A program made the position numbers and the translations under genes. 64,000 nucleotides of DNA from Arthrobacter alpinus (GTDB taxonomy: Bacteria; Actinomycetota; Actinomycetes; Actinomycetales; Micrococcaceae). Below, one piece after another: positions 42,879 through 53,300 of the stretch. The notes beneath the pieces were generated by a model. The model did no database searches and had not been told where the DNA came from. It was given only the letters and a program-made list of their open reading frames with translations. Position 1 is the first letter of the stretch; each line of letters begins with the position of its first letter. The DNA is taken from assembly GCF_001294625.1 (NCBI RefSeq), contig NZ_CP012677.1, forward strand, positions 1,922,001 to 1,986,000. Reading direction: 5' to 3'.

Positions 42879-43784
42879 ATGAACAACCGCAGCGAGATCC
42901 GTGAGTTCCTTTCATCCCGGCGGGCGAAGCTCACACCACAACAAGTAGGGTTGCCAACGTTTGGCGGAATCCGGCGAGTTCCCGGGCTACGTCGTGAAGA
43001 AGTGTCCATGTTGGCGGGCGTGAGCGTTGAGTACTATACCCGTATGGAGCGAGGCAGCCTGGCAGGAGTTTCCGATTCCGTCTTGGAGTCCATCTCCCGC
43101 GCTCTGCGGCTCAACGAGGCTGAACACCAGCACCTGTTCAACCTGGCCCGAGCCGCAGGCCCCGCACCCCGTACGCGGCGTCAGCCCGCCAAGGAAATCA
43201 ATGCCAGCATCCAGCACATCCTCGACGGGATGGTGGGGATCCCCGCGTTCGTGCAAAACGGGTATCTGGATGTTGTCGCGGTCAACGACCTCGGACGAGC
43301 CCTGTACTCCGAGGCCTACAAAGACCAAACGCACCAGCTCAACTACGCCCGGTTCGTCTTCTTCAATCCCCGCTCGCAATCCCTGTATACGGACTGGGAC
43401 CAGGCCGCCGACACGGTAGTGGCCATGCTGCACGCGGAAGCCGGGCGCGACCCCTTTGATCGGTGCCTGACCGATCTGGTGGGAGAGCTATCCACCCGAA
43501 GTGATGAATTCCGCAAGCGGTGGGCTCAACACGACGTCCGCCACCACCGCAGCGGGGCCAAGACCATCCATCACCCTGCGGTGGGCGACCTGGAGCTGCA
43601 TTTCAACGCGCTGGAGCTCACAGCTACCCCCGGCCTGACGATGTTCGCCTACAGTGCCGAGCCGGGGTCTCCGTCAGCAGACGGCCTGCGACTGCTGGCC
43701 AGCTGGGCCGCAACCAACAAGGGCGCCCAAACAGACCCCGACGTCCAAGGGGACCGCAACACCAAGGATGCCCTGCGCCGCTGA
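42879..43784 (+). CDS. XRE/MmyB-type transcriptional regulator
   Basis: The 301-residue protein starts at ATG 42879. An N-terminal helix-turn-helix (FGGIRRVPGLRREEVSMLAGVSVEYYTRMERG) is followed by the MmyB-like ligand-binding domain (PAFVQNGYLDVVAVNDLGRAL, then GDLELHFNALELTATPGLTMFAYSAEPGSPSADGLRLLASW). This family in actinobacteria is often next to dehydrogenases and responds to fatty-acid-like ligands. It is followed after 72 bases by the alcohol dehydrogenase gene, its likely target. Confidence 0.88.
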   Translation: MNNRSEIREFLSSRRAKLTPQQVGLPTFGGIRRVPGLRREEVSMLAGVSVEYYTRMERGSLAGVSDSVLESISRALRLNEAEHQHLFNLARAAGPAPRTRRQPAKEINASIQHILDGMVGIPAFVQNGYLDVVAVNDLGRALYSEAYKDQTHQLNYARFVFFNPRSQSLYTDWDQAADTVVAMLHAEAGRDPFDRCLTDLVGELSTRSDEFRKRWAQHDVRHHRSGAKTIHHPAVGDLELHFNALELTATPGLTMFAYSAEPGSPSADGLRLLASWAATNKGAQTDPDVQGDRNTKDALRR

Positions 43785-43856
43785 CCAGACACGCACTTTT
43801 TACCTAATCACCGACCCCTTAAAACCTTTCCTTCACATCAATAACAGGAGTTAATA

Positions 43857-44897
43857 ATGCCTACAGTCAAGGCTTACGCAGCGCCCTCCGCCACCGGCGA
43901 GCTCATTTCCACCACCATCGAGCGCCGTGACGTCGGCCCCCACGACGTGTTGATCGACATCAAGTTCGCCGGCATCTGCCATTCCGACATCCATACCGTC
44001 CGCGGTGACTGGGGCCCGCAGCAGTACCCGCTGGCGCCGGGCCACGAGATCGCTGGCATCGTCAGCGAAGTCGGCTCGGACGTGACCCGTCACAAAGTCG
44101 GGGACCGGGTAGGGGTGGGCTGCATGGTCAACTCCTGCGGCGAATGCGCCAACTGCGACGCCGGCGAGGAGCAGTACTGCCTCAAAGGCAACACAGGCAC
44201 CTACGGCGCCATGGACCGCGACGGCACCATCACACAAGGAGGCTACTCAAGCCACGTCGTCGTGACCGAAAACTTCGTCGTAAACATCCCGGACGCCCTG
44301 GAGCTCGACGTCGCCGCACCGCTGCTATGCGCCGGAATCACCACATTCTCCCCCCTGCACCACTGGGGCGCCGGCCCCGGCAAGAACGTCGCCGTCGTGG
44401 GCCTGGGCGGACTCGGCCACATGGCCGTGAAGATCGCCCACGCCATGGGTGCCACCGTCACCGTGCTCTCTCAGTCGCTGAAGAAGCAGGAAGACGGCCT
44501 GCGCTTGGGCGCCGACCACTACTACGCCACCAGCGATCAGAACACCTTCACCGACCTCGCCGGCAGTTTCGATCTGATCATCAACACCGTCAGCGCCGTC
44601 ATCGACATCAACGCCTTCCTCCAGCTACTCAAGCTCGACGGCGCACTAGTCAGCGTAGGCGCCCCGGCCGAGCCACTGCCCGTACAAGCGTTTTCCTTGA
44701 TCGGGGCACGGCGCACCTTCGCCGGCTCCTCGATCGGCGGCATCAAGGAAACCCAGGAAATGCTCGACTTCTGCGCCGAACACGGCATCGGCGCCGAGAT
44801 CGAAGTTATCCCGGCCAGCAAAATCAACGACGCCTACGAACGCGTCCTGGCCTCCGACGTCCGCTACCGCTTCGTCATCGACACCGCAACGCTCTAG
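43857..44897 (+). CDS. Zinc-dependent alcohol dehydrogenase (CAD/YahK type)
   Basis: The 346-residue protein has the catalytic zinc ligands in GICHSDIH and APGHEIAG, four structural-zinc cysteines in [20 protein letters not shown], and [17 protein letters not shown] for NADP binding. The cinnamyl-alcohol/YahK group reduces a broad range of aldehydes. AGGAG stands 7 bases upstream. With the preceding regulator and the PfpI-type protein after it, it fits aldehyde detoxification. Confidence 0.9.
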   Translation: MPTVKAYAAPSATGELISTTIERRDVGPHDVLIDIKFAGICHSDIHTVRGDWGPQQYPLAPGHEIAGIVSEVGSDVTRHKVGDRVGVGCMVNSCGECANCDAGEEQYCLKGNTGTYGAMDRDGTITQGGYSSHVVVTENFVVNIPDALELDVAAPLLCAGITTFSPLHHWGAGPGKNVAVVGLGGLGHMAVKIAHAMGATVTVLSQSLKKQEDGLRLGADHYYATSDQNTFTDLAGSFDLIINTVSAVIDINAFLQLLKLDGALVSVGAPAEPLPVQAFSLIGARRTFAGSSIGGIKETQEMLDFCAEHGIGAEIEVIPASKINDAYERVLASDVRYRFVIDTATL

Positions 44898-44987
44898 GCC
44901 GGGCTGAGGGCGCCGCAGAGCGGTTTCATCAAACATCCAACCCCACCACAACAGACCGCCGGAAGCGACGGCTGACAGGAGAATAAC

Positions 44988-45689
44988 ATGGCAAAGATCC
45001 TCATGGTCGTTTCGGCCGCCGATTCACTGACGATGCGCGACGGTAGCGAGCATCCTACCGGCTACTGGGCCGAAGAACTGGTGGCCTCCCACCAAACCCT
45101 GCTTGGCGCCGGGCATACCGTGGAAATCGCCACTCCAGGAGGAGTGAAGCCCACCGTGGACCAGGTCAGCCTCACCGCTGAGGCGGCTGGAAGTATCGAA
45201 AAGGCTGACGGCTTCCGCGCCTATATCGCAGCCATTGATACCGAACTATCCCAGCCACTGGTGTTGGCCGACGTCACAGTCACCGACTACGAAGCCATCG
45301 TTATGCCCGGCGGCCACGGACCCATGGCGGATCTCTTCACGGATGCGGACCTGGGTAAGATCCTGATCGAATCCGACCAAGCCGGTCGCATCATTGCACC
45401 GTTCTGCCACGCTCCCGCCGGTCTGCTCAGTGCCACCGATGAAAACGGCAAATTTGTTTTCGCTGGCCGTCGCCTTACGGTCTTTACCGACGAGGAGGAA
45501 TTGAACGGCGGCACCGGCCCCAACACGCCGTGGTTCGTGGAAACGGTCTTGCGGGACAAGGGAGCCATCGTGGAATCTGGGCCAGCATGGAACAGCCACG
45601 TGGTCCGCGACCGCAACCTCATTACCGGCCAGAACCCGCAGTCCAGCGAAGATGTGGCTAAGGCTGTCATCGCAGCGCTGGCTGAGTGA
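44988..45689 (+). CDS. DJ-1/PfpI-family protein (Hsp31-like)
   Basis: The 233-residue protein has the class I glutamine-amidotransferase-like fold of DJ-1/PfpI proteins: AIVMPGGHGPMADL near residue 104, the nucleophile elbow Cys in APFCHAPAGLL near 143, and ELNGGTGPNTPWFVE. The acid residue and Cys match Hsp31-type glyoxalase III/chaperones, which remove methylglyoxal without cofactors. ACAGGAG precedes the ATG, 90 bases after the alcohol dehydrogenase. Operon with it is likely. Confidence 0.87.
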   Translation: MAKILMVVSAADSLTMRDGSEHPTGYWAEELVASHQTLLGAGHTVEIATPGGVKPTVDQVSLTAEAAGSIEKADGFRAYIAAIDTELSQPLVLADVTVTDYEAIVMPGGHGPMADLFTDADLGKILIESDQAGRIIAPFCHAPAGLLSATDENGKFVFAGRRLTVFTDEEELNGGTGPNTPWFVETVLRDKGAIVESGPAWNSHVVRDRNLITGQNPQSSEDVAKAVIAALAE

Positions 45690-46330
45690 GAACAAGAGGG
45701 CCTCTGGGTGAAGTGGTGCTTGCGAGAGCCATCACGAACACCCGGCGGCCTTCTTCGTGTCTGATGTTAATGCCGCTCTGGCTCCGAAGGGCGGGTTGAT
45801 GCTATCCACTGCGACGGGCTGTAGGGCCACTCCAACCATCCGCACAGTTCAAGACCGAGTGCTCGAGAACTGTTGACGGCATCCGCTGCTCCACGGCAAT
45901 CTCTGGGAATTCTGTTCTCGCCGTATTAGCCACCGAAGACCAAAAGAACTTTGGGGGCGAAAGGCTCCAAAACACGTGACTTTGGCAGGTTTCTATACTC
46001 ATCAGATTCCACGCGGTGAGATTCAGTGGCTGTTCGGTTGCCATGGAGTGCACAATGGGACCATGTGGGTCCGATACACGATTGTGGGTGGGAACGAGCG
46101 TTACTTATGTTGGCACAACTTCGGGCGTACGGCGACGCCACACCGCCTCAATCCGCGGGAATTCGACTTTCACCACAACGCTCATGAGATTCCATCCTGC
46201 CGTCTTCGTTTTTTAGTGCGTCTATGTAACGTAGCCTGGAAGCTAATATTGTCAGCTCCGGATAGCTGCGGCTAATTGGTCCCGCCTCGCTGACCATTGT
46301 GTTGAGCAACTATAAACGGATAGCGGTAGC
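45690..46330. other. Intergenic, no gene recognised
   Basis: About 640 bases of lower GC with no coding frame that has both a ribosome site and a family. No repeat found. Confidence 0.4.
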
Positions 46331-47153
46331 ATGCCCAGCCGAAAATCCCAGGACTGCGACATCGCTCCACCTCGGCGGAGCTGGGTAACCACGCTGTTCC
46401 GCCAGCCAGGCTTCAAGACCGCAGCAGTGGCCTTTTCCTTGGTGGTCCTGCTAGGCGCCGGTGGCTTTGCCATGGCCCAATGGCAACATAGCGCCACAGC
46501 CATCACTGCTGGAACCGCAGGCTCGCCAGAGGTACCGCCGGTGGTGTTGGGGAGTGCAGGGTCGTATCTGGTCTTCGGTGGCGGGGGTGTCACCAACACT
46601 GGCTTGACCGTTGTCAGCGGGGATCTGGCAGTGAGCCAGGGGACCGCAATTGTGGGCTCCCGCCCGGAGTCGTGACCGGAGAAACGCACAGCAGCGATTT
46701 GAACGCCGCGCAGGCGAAATCCGATCTACTCTCCGCCTACAACGACGCGGCCGGTCGGGTTCCGACGGCTCCGGACTTCGCTGGCGACCAAAACGGGAAG
46801 ACGTTTACGCCCGGGATTTATCACACAGCGGCGGCCTTCACACTGACCGGGACCCTTACCCTGGACGGTCAAGGTGATCCGAATGCCGTCTTCATCTTTC
46901 AAGTCGATGCCGCACTGAACACGGCTGCCGGCAGTACCATCACGCTAGTCAACGGCGCCCAAGCCCCCAATGTCTTCTGGCAGGTCCTCGGCGCTGCCGG
47001 ACAGGTGCATCATCTTCCTTCTCCGGGACAATCATGTCCCTAGGAGCGGTGACAGTGGGCGCAGGCGCCAACGTCACCGGCCGTGCCCTGTCCCACGCAG
47101 GCCTAATAACTCTGTCCACCAACAAATTCACCTTCACCGGACGCATCCACTGA
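46331..47153 (+). pseudogene. Ice-binding-like (DUF3494) secreted protein, two frameshifts
   Basis: ATG 46331 starts a basic N terminus with a signal segment (TAAVAFSLVVLLGAGGFAMA). The DUF3494 beta-helix begins with LGSAGSYLVFGGGGVTNTGL and VVSGDLAVSQGTAIVG. Near 46655 one base is missing, and the next frame gives PGVVTGETHSSDLNAAQAKS, PDFAGDQNGKTFTPGIYHT and LTLDGQGDPNAVFIFQVD. Near 47010 a second shift restores a frame reading FSGTIMSLGAVTVGAGANVT to the stop at 47151-47153. Joined, it is a complete ice-binding/adhesin-type protein of about 270 residues. Such proteins are common in cold-adapted bacteria. Confidence 0.78.
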
Positions 47154-47573
47154 TTTAAGGCGCTCACCTACACATATCTGGAACCACTAACCACCCCGAC
47201 GAACCTCCATACGGCCATCACACAGCGGGGCCCGTGCCGTGTTACGGGGCTCTACTAGGGCTCTACGATCACCCAAATCCCGGATCAGTCTCCCAATTCA
47301 GCAAAATTTCTTCCGCTCTGAATGTATCCGTCGGAGCGGTAACCCCTGCGCCTGGCACCGTACCCGCTTAGATTCAGCGGACACGACGTCGCGCACCTAG
47401 GTTGAAGTAGAGCTGACTTGGAGCCGGCAAGCCTGATCCAAGCAAAGGTCCGTCTCCTGAACATCTGCAACCAGATGACATTCATGTCATAAATCGCCCC
47501 TTTTGAGCACAGCGGGATGACACTCATCACATGGAGTCCGAATTCCCGTGCTCCGCTTGATAGGGGAATCATC
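47154..47573. other. Intergenic, presumed promoter region of the multicopper oxidase
   Basis: About 420 bases. AGGGGAA at 47562 is the ribosome site of the next gene. No metal-regulator palindrome was recognised. Confidence 0.4.
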
Positions 47574-50500
47574 ATGCAAACACCTGGCACCCACCCCTTC
47601 CACCGGGCCCCGAGACGCAGATTGAGCAGACCCGCCATCATTCTGACGTTCGCATTGCTCATCAGCAGCATCGGACCGCTGGGCGGGCTCAACAACTTCT
47701 CCGGATCCGATGCGGCCGTGGCCGCTGTCCCTTCTAGCAGCACCGACTCCACGAAGGTGCCCCATTACTTCGGCCCCTATCCCAACTGGGCAAACAGCCC
47801 ACAGACATTGGCAGACGCGATGGTGACAATCGGCGTAGGGACCCCAACCCCGGTCTTCTACGGCAACCCGCTAACCGAACGCAAGTACGCCACCGACTTC
47901 GCTAAGCCGACTGGCGTCTTGGGCCCGGTACTGGTTGTCCTTGACCATACCAAGTTGCCAGGCGGCACACTCCACGACTTCCAAAGCTGGAACCAAGGCA
48001 ATGCCGGAGGGAGCCCAACCCCATCGGAAGGCAACCTCTTCCACGCGCTGGTGCTGCGACCCACCGGGACAGCGGGCGAATACACGGTCGTCTTTGCCAG
48101 CGATGCCCTGACTGTGCCAAAGCCGACCGTGGTCACTGGAGTGGTCACAACCTACTCCGTACCTCCGCTAACAGTGCAAAAAGACGATGTGATCGGCTTT
48201 TACGGCCAAGGGATTCCAGTTGACACCGAAGTGATCGCCAACGGGGACACCTTGAGCACACCGGCCAGTGGTGACCCTGGGATGACCACCAACGTTGTCC
48301 CGGCCAAGGACTCCACGCTCAAGCTTGGGGCCTCAAACTACCCGGACTTCTCCCACGACCGCAGCTATTCCTTCGGGGCAGATGTAACTCCAACCATCAC
48401 CGACCCGGGCACGGGTGCAGCGGCAACGGCCCAAGTCGACCCCAAGACCGGGGCCATCTCGGGTGTGACCGTGACCAGCCCAGGTTCGGGCTACGCCGTC
48501 CCGCCCTCGGTGGCAATCACCACTGCCGGAGTGACTCCCACCGCGGTGGCCAAGGCCACGGCCAAGATCGCCACCGGCGTCATCACCAGCATCGATGTCA
48601 ATGAGACTGGTTTCGGATTCACAGCACCCACAGTGACCCTAACAGGCGGCGATCCTGCTGCAGGCTCGCCGGCACAGGCGCTGGCCAGCGGGACAGTTGA
48701 TTACTTGAAACTGACCGATGGAGGCAAGGGCTACACGGCCCAGCCATTGGTGAGCATCTCCAAGCCTGACCTCGCCGACGGCGTGCAGGCAACGGCCAGC
48801 GCAACTATGGACGCCAATGGCGTGGTCACCGGCGTCGAAATTGCGATCGCCGGCAGTGGCTACACTTCCGCTCCGAAAGTGACCGTCACCGATGCCAGCA
48901 AGACCGATCCCACCGCGTGGGCGAACGTCGTGGCCACCATCGGCGTCACCCGGATCGACATGATCAGCGGTGGTGCAGGCTACCTTTCAGCACCGACAGT
49001 GACCATTGCAGACACCGTGGGCGTTGCCGACAAGGGTGCCAGCGGAACTGCCAAAGTGGCTGTCAAGGGCTCGGTTACCGAGATCGTGGTGACCACCCCC
49101 GGAGCCGGATACCTCACCCCCGGCATCAAGAAGTTCGTTGACACGCTGCCGGGCCAGGGTGAGGCGAATGCCAACGACCTGGGCCAGTACATCCCTGTAG
49201 CTGTGCCTGACACCACCACCTATCCCGGCACCGACTACTACGAAATCGCGGTTGTGCAATACCGGATGAAGTTCCACCGCGACCTGCCAGCCACGCTCCT
49301 TCGCGGTTACGTCCAGCTCTCAACCAGCGTCGTCCCGGGCAAGAAGGTCACGCTGGGCAACGCCAACGTTGACCCGGCCGTCCCCGACAGTCCCATCAGC
49401 TTCAACGGGGTCGACAACCCGCACTACCTCGGCCCGACCATTCTCGCCACGAAGAACAAGCCCGTCCGTGTCCTCTTCCGTAATCTCCTCCCCACCGGTG
49501 TGGATGGCGACCTGTTCCTGCCGGTCGACACCTCGGTGATGGGTGCAGGTGCAGGACCTGACATGATGACGCTCAATCCCGTAACGAAGGTTCCCCAAGA
49601 TATGGCCGCGGACGAGGGAAGTGTCCTGGACGGTGTACGCAACCCGATGTGCGGGCAAACGCCGAAGCCCGACACATGCTATTCGGAGAACCGTGCCACC
49701 TTGCACCTGCACGGCGGCATTACCCCGTGGATCAGCGACGGCACACCGCACCAGTGGGTCACCCCCACGGGTGAGAACACTGCTTACCCGAAGGGCGTAA
49801 GCGTCAGCAACGTTCCAGACATGCCGGACCCCGGGCCCGGTGCCGAGACCTTCTTCTACACCAACCAGCAGAGCGCCCGAATGATGTTTTACCACGACCA
49901 TTCGTGGGGCATCACACGGCTCAACGTATACGCTGGTGAAGAAGCAGGATACATGATCACTGACGAAACAGAGCAGAAGCTGATGGCCCCCGGCGGCGCC
50001 CTTGAAGGGCTCGGAATGGGGATCCCGCTGACCATCCAGGACAAGACCTTCGTGCCAAGCGCAACAAGGATGGCCCAGCTGGACCCGACCTGGGATGCCA
50101 AGAAGTGGGGCGGTGAAGGCAACCTCTGGCAGCCTCATGTTTACATGCCCGCACAGAACCCTGGTGACGCAAGCGGCATGAGCGCATTCGGCCGCTGGTT
50201 CTACGGCCCGTGGTTCTGGCCGCCGGCCAAGGACGCCAAGTACCCGCCCATAGCCAACCCATACTACAACCCCGCCTGCGACCCGAACGTGGCTGACTTC
50301 TGCGAGCCTGCCCTGATCCCGTCGACACCGAACAACTCGGTGGGCATGGAGGCCTTCCATGATACGCCTGTTGTGAACGGCACCGCCTACCCAACGACCA
50401 CCATGGATCCCAAGTCCTACCGGTTCCGTATCCTTAATGGATCCGACGACCGCTTCTGGAACCTTTCGTGGTACGTCGCTGATCCTGCAACCGGCACCGA

Positions 50501-53198
50501 GGTTGCGCTGAAGGCCAGCGAGCTCTCCCTGGCACAGACCGACCCGGTCGTCATGCCGACCCCGGACACCGCAAAGAGCCCCAAGGGCCCTGACTGGATC
50601 CAGATTGGCAATGAGGGCGGTTTCCTGCCCACCCCGGCCGTGGTTCCCGCTCACGAGACAACCTGGATCACCGACGCGACCAGGTTCGATGTGGGCAACG
50701 TCGATCAGCACTCGCTGCTGCTCGCGCCCGCAGAACGGGCCGATGTGATCGTTGACTTCTCCGCCTACAGGGGGAAGACACTGATCCTTTACAACGATGC
50801 ACCGGCGGCTTTCCCGGGCCGGATCCCAGGTTACGACTACTACACCGGCGGACCGGACATGTCACCGGCTGGCGCACCCACAACGCTGCCCGGCTACGGG
50901 CCCGACACCCGCTCAGTCATGCAGGTCAAGGTTTCCAACGCAGCGCCTGCACTGGCTTTTGACCGGCCGAACACCACGGCTGACCAGATGGGCAAGCTGA
51001 TGGCAGCGTTTGATCACCACACTGATGCAGCCGGCAACCCCGCCGGAGTTTTTGAGTCCAGTCAGAACCCCATCGTGGTTGGTCAGGCCGCATACAATCA
51101 GGCCTACGGATCGAGCTTCGTTGGCAGCGGGTACTGCAACGCAGCTGTCAACGCCGCCACGAAGTGCGACGGCTTTGCCCGCATCGCCGAGCAAGGTGGG
51201 GAGCAGTTCAAGTTCGATACCTTGGCGGGGCCCCAACTCAGCGTTCCCATCCAGGGCAAGAGCGTCCACGATGAGATGAACGCGGCGAACTTTGACGAGT
51301 GGGGGCGTATGAGTGGCAACATCGGGTTGGAGGCACCAGGAGCAACACCGCTACTGCAAAACATCATCCTCTACCCGTTCGTGAACCCAGCCACGGAAAT
51401 ACTGGATGGAACCAAGGGGATCAACAGCCTCAAGGTGACACCCATATCCACCAACGCTGACGGCACACAGATTTGGAAGATCACCCACAACGGTGTGGAC
51501 ACCCACCCGCTGCACTTCCATCTCAATGACGTGCAGCTGGTGAACAGGGTCACCTGGGATAACATCATCATCCCGCCTGAATCTACTGAAATCGGTTGGA
51601 AGGACACGGTGCGTGTCAGTCCATTGGAGGACACCATCGTGGCGGTCCGGCCCATCCTGCCAAAACTCCCGTTTGCCATCCCGGACAGCAACCGGCCGTT
51701 GAACCCGATGATGCCATTGGGTGCCAAGGGCTCGATTACCGGCGTGAACGGGTACGAGGCCGGGTTCAACAACACCGACACCAACGGCAACCCGATCGAT
51801 CCAATCAGCAACGACATGACCAACTTCGGCTGGGAATACGTGTGGCACTGCCACATCCTCAGCCATGAGGAGATGGACATGATGCGGCCCATCGCGGTCA
51901 GCACACCCCGCACCCTGGCCGACGCCTCTGTAGTGAGCTTCACCAGACCTGCGAATGACGTGCTGTTGAACTGGACTGATGGGACACCAGTGTCGATCGC
52001 GGATCCCACCACCTGGGGTAATGCGAAGAACGAGATCGGCTACAAGATTGAGCGTGCGCCACTTGCCAACGGCACGGCCGGCACGTACGCCCAGCTGGCC
52101 ACCACACTGGCGAACGTCACCAGCTACTCCGACAAGACTGCCGGTACCGGAGAATATGCATACAGGGTGACAGCCTGGAACGCGGCCGGAAACACCGTGT
52201 CGGCGCCTGTGCTCACTGCCACCACTGTTGCCACCGTCCCGAAGGTGGCCAGCCAGAACCCCGCAGCCGGGGCCACAAGTGTGACGACCAACATCCGCCC
52301 GACAGCCACCTTCAACGAAGCCGTCACGGGCGTCAGCAGCACCACGTTCACGCTGAAGCAGGGCACCACGGCCGTTGCGGCCTTGGTGAGCTACAACACG
52401 GCGACGCGCACGGCAACCCTGACCCCGACGTCAACCTTAGCCACTGATAAGCCCTATACCCTCTCGTTGACCACGGCCATCAAGAGCGTGTCAGGCGGTT
52501 CATTGGCAGCAACGAGCTGGACCTTTATCACCGGTCCCGCCCCGACGGTCACCATGACCAACCCCGCCGCCGGGGCCACCGGCGTCGGACTGGGAACGGC
52601 CACCAACCCGATCCCGTTGAGTGCAACCTTCAGCGAAACCGTGACGGGGCTGCCCGCCATCGCTGCCAGCACCCCCAACTTCACCCTGAAGCTGGGAACG
52701 GCAACCATCGCCTCCAAGGTCAGCTACAACGCCACCACCAGGGTTGCCACGCTGACTCCGGACGCAGCACTGGTCAGTGACACGATTTACACCCTGTCCC
52801 TGAGCAACGCGGTCAAGGACGTGGCAGGCAACCCGCTCACAGCCAAGACGTGGACCTTCATCACCGGTCCCGCCCCGACGGTGACGAATCGGACCCCGGC
52901 GGTCAACGCCACTAGGGTCAGCCGGACGGCGAACATCACCGCAACCTTCAGCGAGGCAGTCTCAGGTCTGCCCGCCACGGCCACGGCGAACGGGAACTTC
53001 ACCATCAAGCGGAGCTCCAACGGCGCCGTGTTCCCGTCAGCTGTCAGCTACTCCAGCACCACGAAGGTGGCAACACTGAACCCGAGCGGCACCCTGCGGG
53101 CCAACACCCAGTACACCATCACTCTGAGCAACGGGATCAAGGATGCTGCAGGCAACCCGCTGGCTCCCGTCACTTGGAGCTTCACAACGAGCAGATAG
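47574..53198 (+). CDS. Giant secreted multicopper oxidase with Gly-Tyr repeats and Ig-like domains
   Basis: The 1,874-residue protein starts at ATG 47574 with a signal segment (about 20-52). A first region to about residue 260 has no recognised domain. Residues about 275-520 hold repeats of the pattern GxGY-x(3)-P-x-V-x-I (SPGSGYAVPPSVAI, GAGYLSAPTVTI, GAGYLTPG). The copper oxidase part has all four ligand motifs: LHLHGG (His711, His713), YHDHSW (His774, His776), HPLHFH (His1311, 1314, 1316) and HCHILSHEEMDM (His1425, Cys1426, His1427, His1431, Met1436). A fibronectin-like segment (about 1455-1553) and three SbsA/Big_5-type Ig-like domains (from about 1554, 1655 and 1767) end it. No anchor is seen. 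Substrate may be Cu(I), Mn(II), phenols or bilirubin-like compounds; the CopC-CopD gene downstream points to copper. Confidence 0.88.
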   Translation: MQTPGTHPFHRAPRRRLSRPAIILTFALLISSIGPLGGLNNFSGSDAAVAAVPSSSTDSTKVPHYFGPYPNWANSPQTLADAMVTIGVGTPTPVFYGNPLTERKYATDFAKPTGVLGPVLVVLDHTKLPGGTLHDFQSWNQGNAGGSPTPSEGNLFHALVLRPTGTAGEYTVVFASDALTVPKPTVVTGVVTTYSVPPLTVQKDDVIGFYGQGIPVDTEVIANGDTLSTPASGDPGMTTNVVPAKDSTLKLGASNYPDFSHDRSYSFGADVTPTITDPGTGAAATAQVDPKTGAISGVTVTSPGSGYAVPPSVAITTAGVTPTAVAKATAKIATGVITSIDVNETGFGFTAPTVTLTGGDPAAGSPAQALASGTVDYLKLTDGGKGYTAQPLVSISKPDLADGVQATASATMDANGVVTGVEIAIAGSGYTSAPKVTVTDASKTDPTAWANVVATIGVTRIDMISGGAGYLSAPTVTIADTVGVADKGASGTAKVAVKGSVTEIVVTTPGAGYLTPGIKKFVDTLPGQGEANANDLGQYIPVAVPDTTTYPGTDYYEIAVVQYRMKFHRDLPATLLRGYVQLSTSVVPGKKVTLGNANVDPAVPDSPISFNGVDNPHYLGPTILATKNKPVRVLFRNLLPTGVDGDLFLPVDTSVMGAGAGPDMMTLNPVTKVPQDMAADEGSVLDGVRNPMCGQTPKPDTCYSENRATLHLHGGITPWISDGTPHQWVTPTGENTAYPKGVSVSNVPDMPDPGPGAETFFYTNQQSARMMFYHDHSWGITRLNVYAGEEAGYMITDETEQKLMAPGGALEGLGMGIPLTIQDKTFVPSATRMAQLDPTWDAKKWGGEGNLWQPHVYMPAQNPGDASGMSAFGRWFYGPWFWPPAKDAKYPPIANPYYNPACDPNVADFCEPALIPSTPNNSVGMEAFHDTPVVNGTAYPTTTMDPKSYRFRILNGSDDRFWNLSWYVADPATGTEVALKASELSLAQTDPVVMPTPDTAKSPKGPDWIQIGNEGGFLPTPAVVPAHETTWITDATRFDVGNVDQHSLLLAPAERADVIVDFSAYRGKTLILYNDAPAAFPGRIPGYDYYTGGPDMSPAGAPTTLPGYGPDTRSVMQVKVSNAAPALAFDRPNTTADQMGKLMAAFDHHTDAAGNPAGVFESSQNPIVVGQAAYNQAYGSSFVGSGYCNAAVNAATKCDGFARIAEQGGEQFKFDTLAGPQLSVPIQGKSVHDEMNAANFDEWGRMSGNIGLEAPGATPLLQNIILYPFVNPATEILDGTKGINSLKVTPISTNADGTQIWKITHNGVDTHPLHFHLNDVQLVNRVTWDNIIIPPESTEIGWKDTVRVSPLEDTIVAVRPILPKLPFAIPDSNRPLNPMMPLGAKGSITGVNGYEAGFNNTDTNGNPIDPISNDMTNFGWEYVWHCHILSHEEMDMMRPIAVSTPRTLADASVVSFTRPANDVLLNWTDGTPVSIADPTTWGNAKNEIGYKIERAPLANGTAGTYAQLATTLANVTSYSDKTAGTGEYAYRVTAWNAAGNTVSAPVLTATTVATVPKVASQNPAAGATSVTTNIRPTATFNEAVTGVSSTTFTLKQGTTAVAALVSYNTATRTATLTPTSTLATDKPYTLSLTTAIKSVSGGSLAATSWTFITGPAPTVTMTNPAAGATGVGLGTATNPIPLSATFSETVTGLPAIAASTPNFTLKLGTATIASKVSYNATTRVATLTPDAALVSDTIYTLSLSNAVKDVAGNPLTAKTWTFITGPAPTVTNRTPAVNATRVSRTANITATFSEAVSGLPATATANGNFTIKRSSNGAVFPSAVSYSSTTKVATLNPSGTLRANTQYTITLSNGIKDAAGNPLAPVTWSFTTSR

Positions 53199-53300
53199 CA
53201 CCATCCGCGATGTATACCGCCGTCCAAGCCCGCAAGTCGGGGTTGGACGGCGCTGCACGGTGCGGGCATGGACCCAGTCTTACAGGATGAGGAGGCGAGC

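Noticed and set aside
49320..50711. A 463-codon open frame antisense to the multicopper oxidase
   Set aside because: High-GC antisense artefact; the sense strand carries all copper ligand motifs, and the antisense peptide matches nothing.
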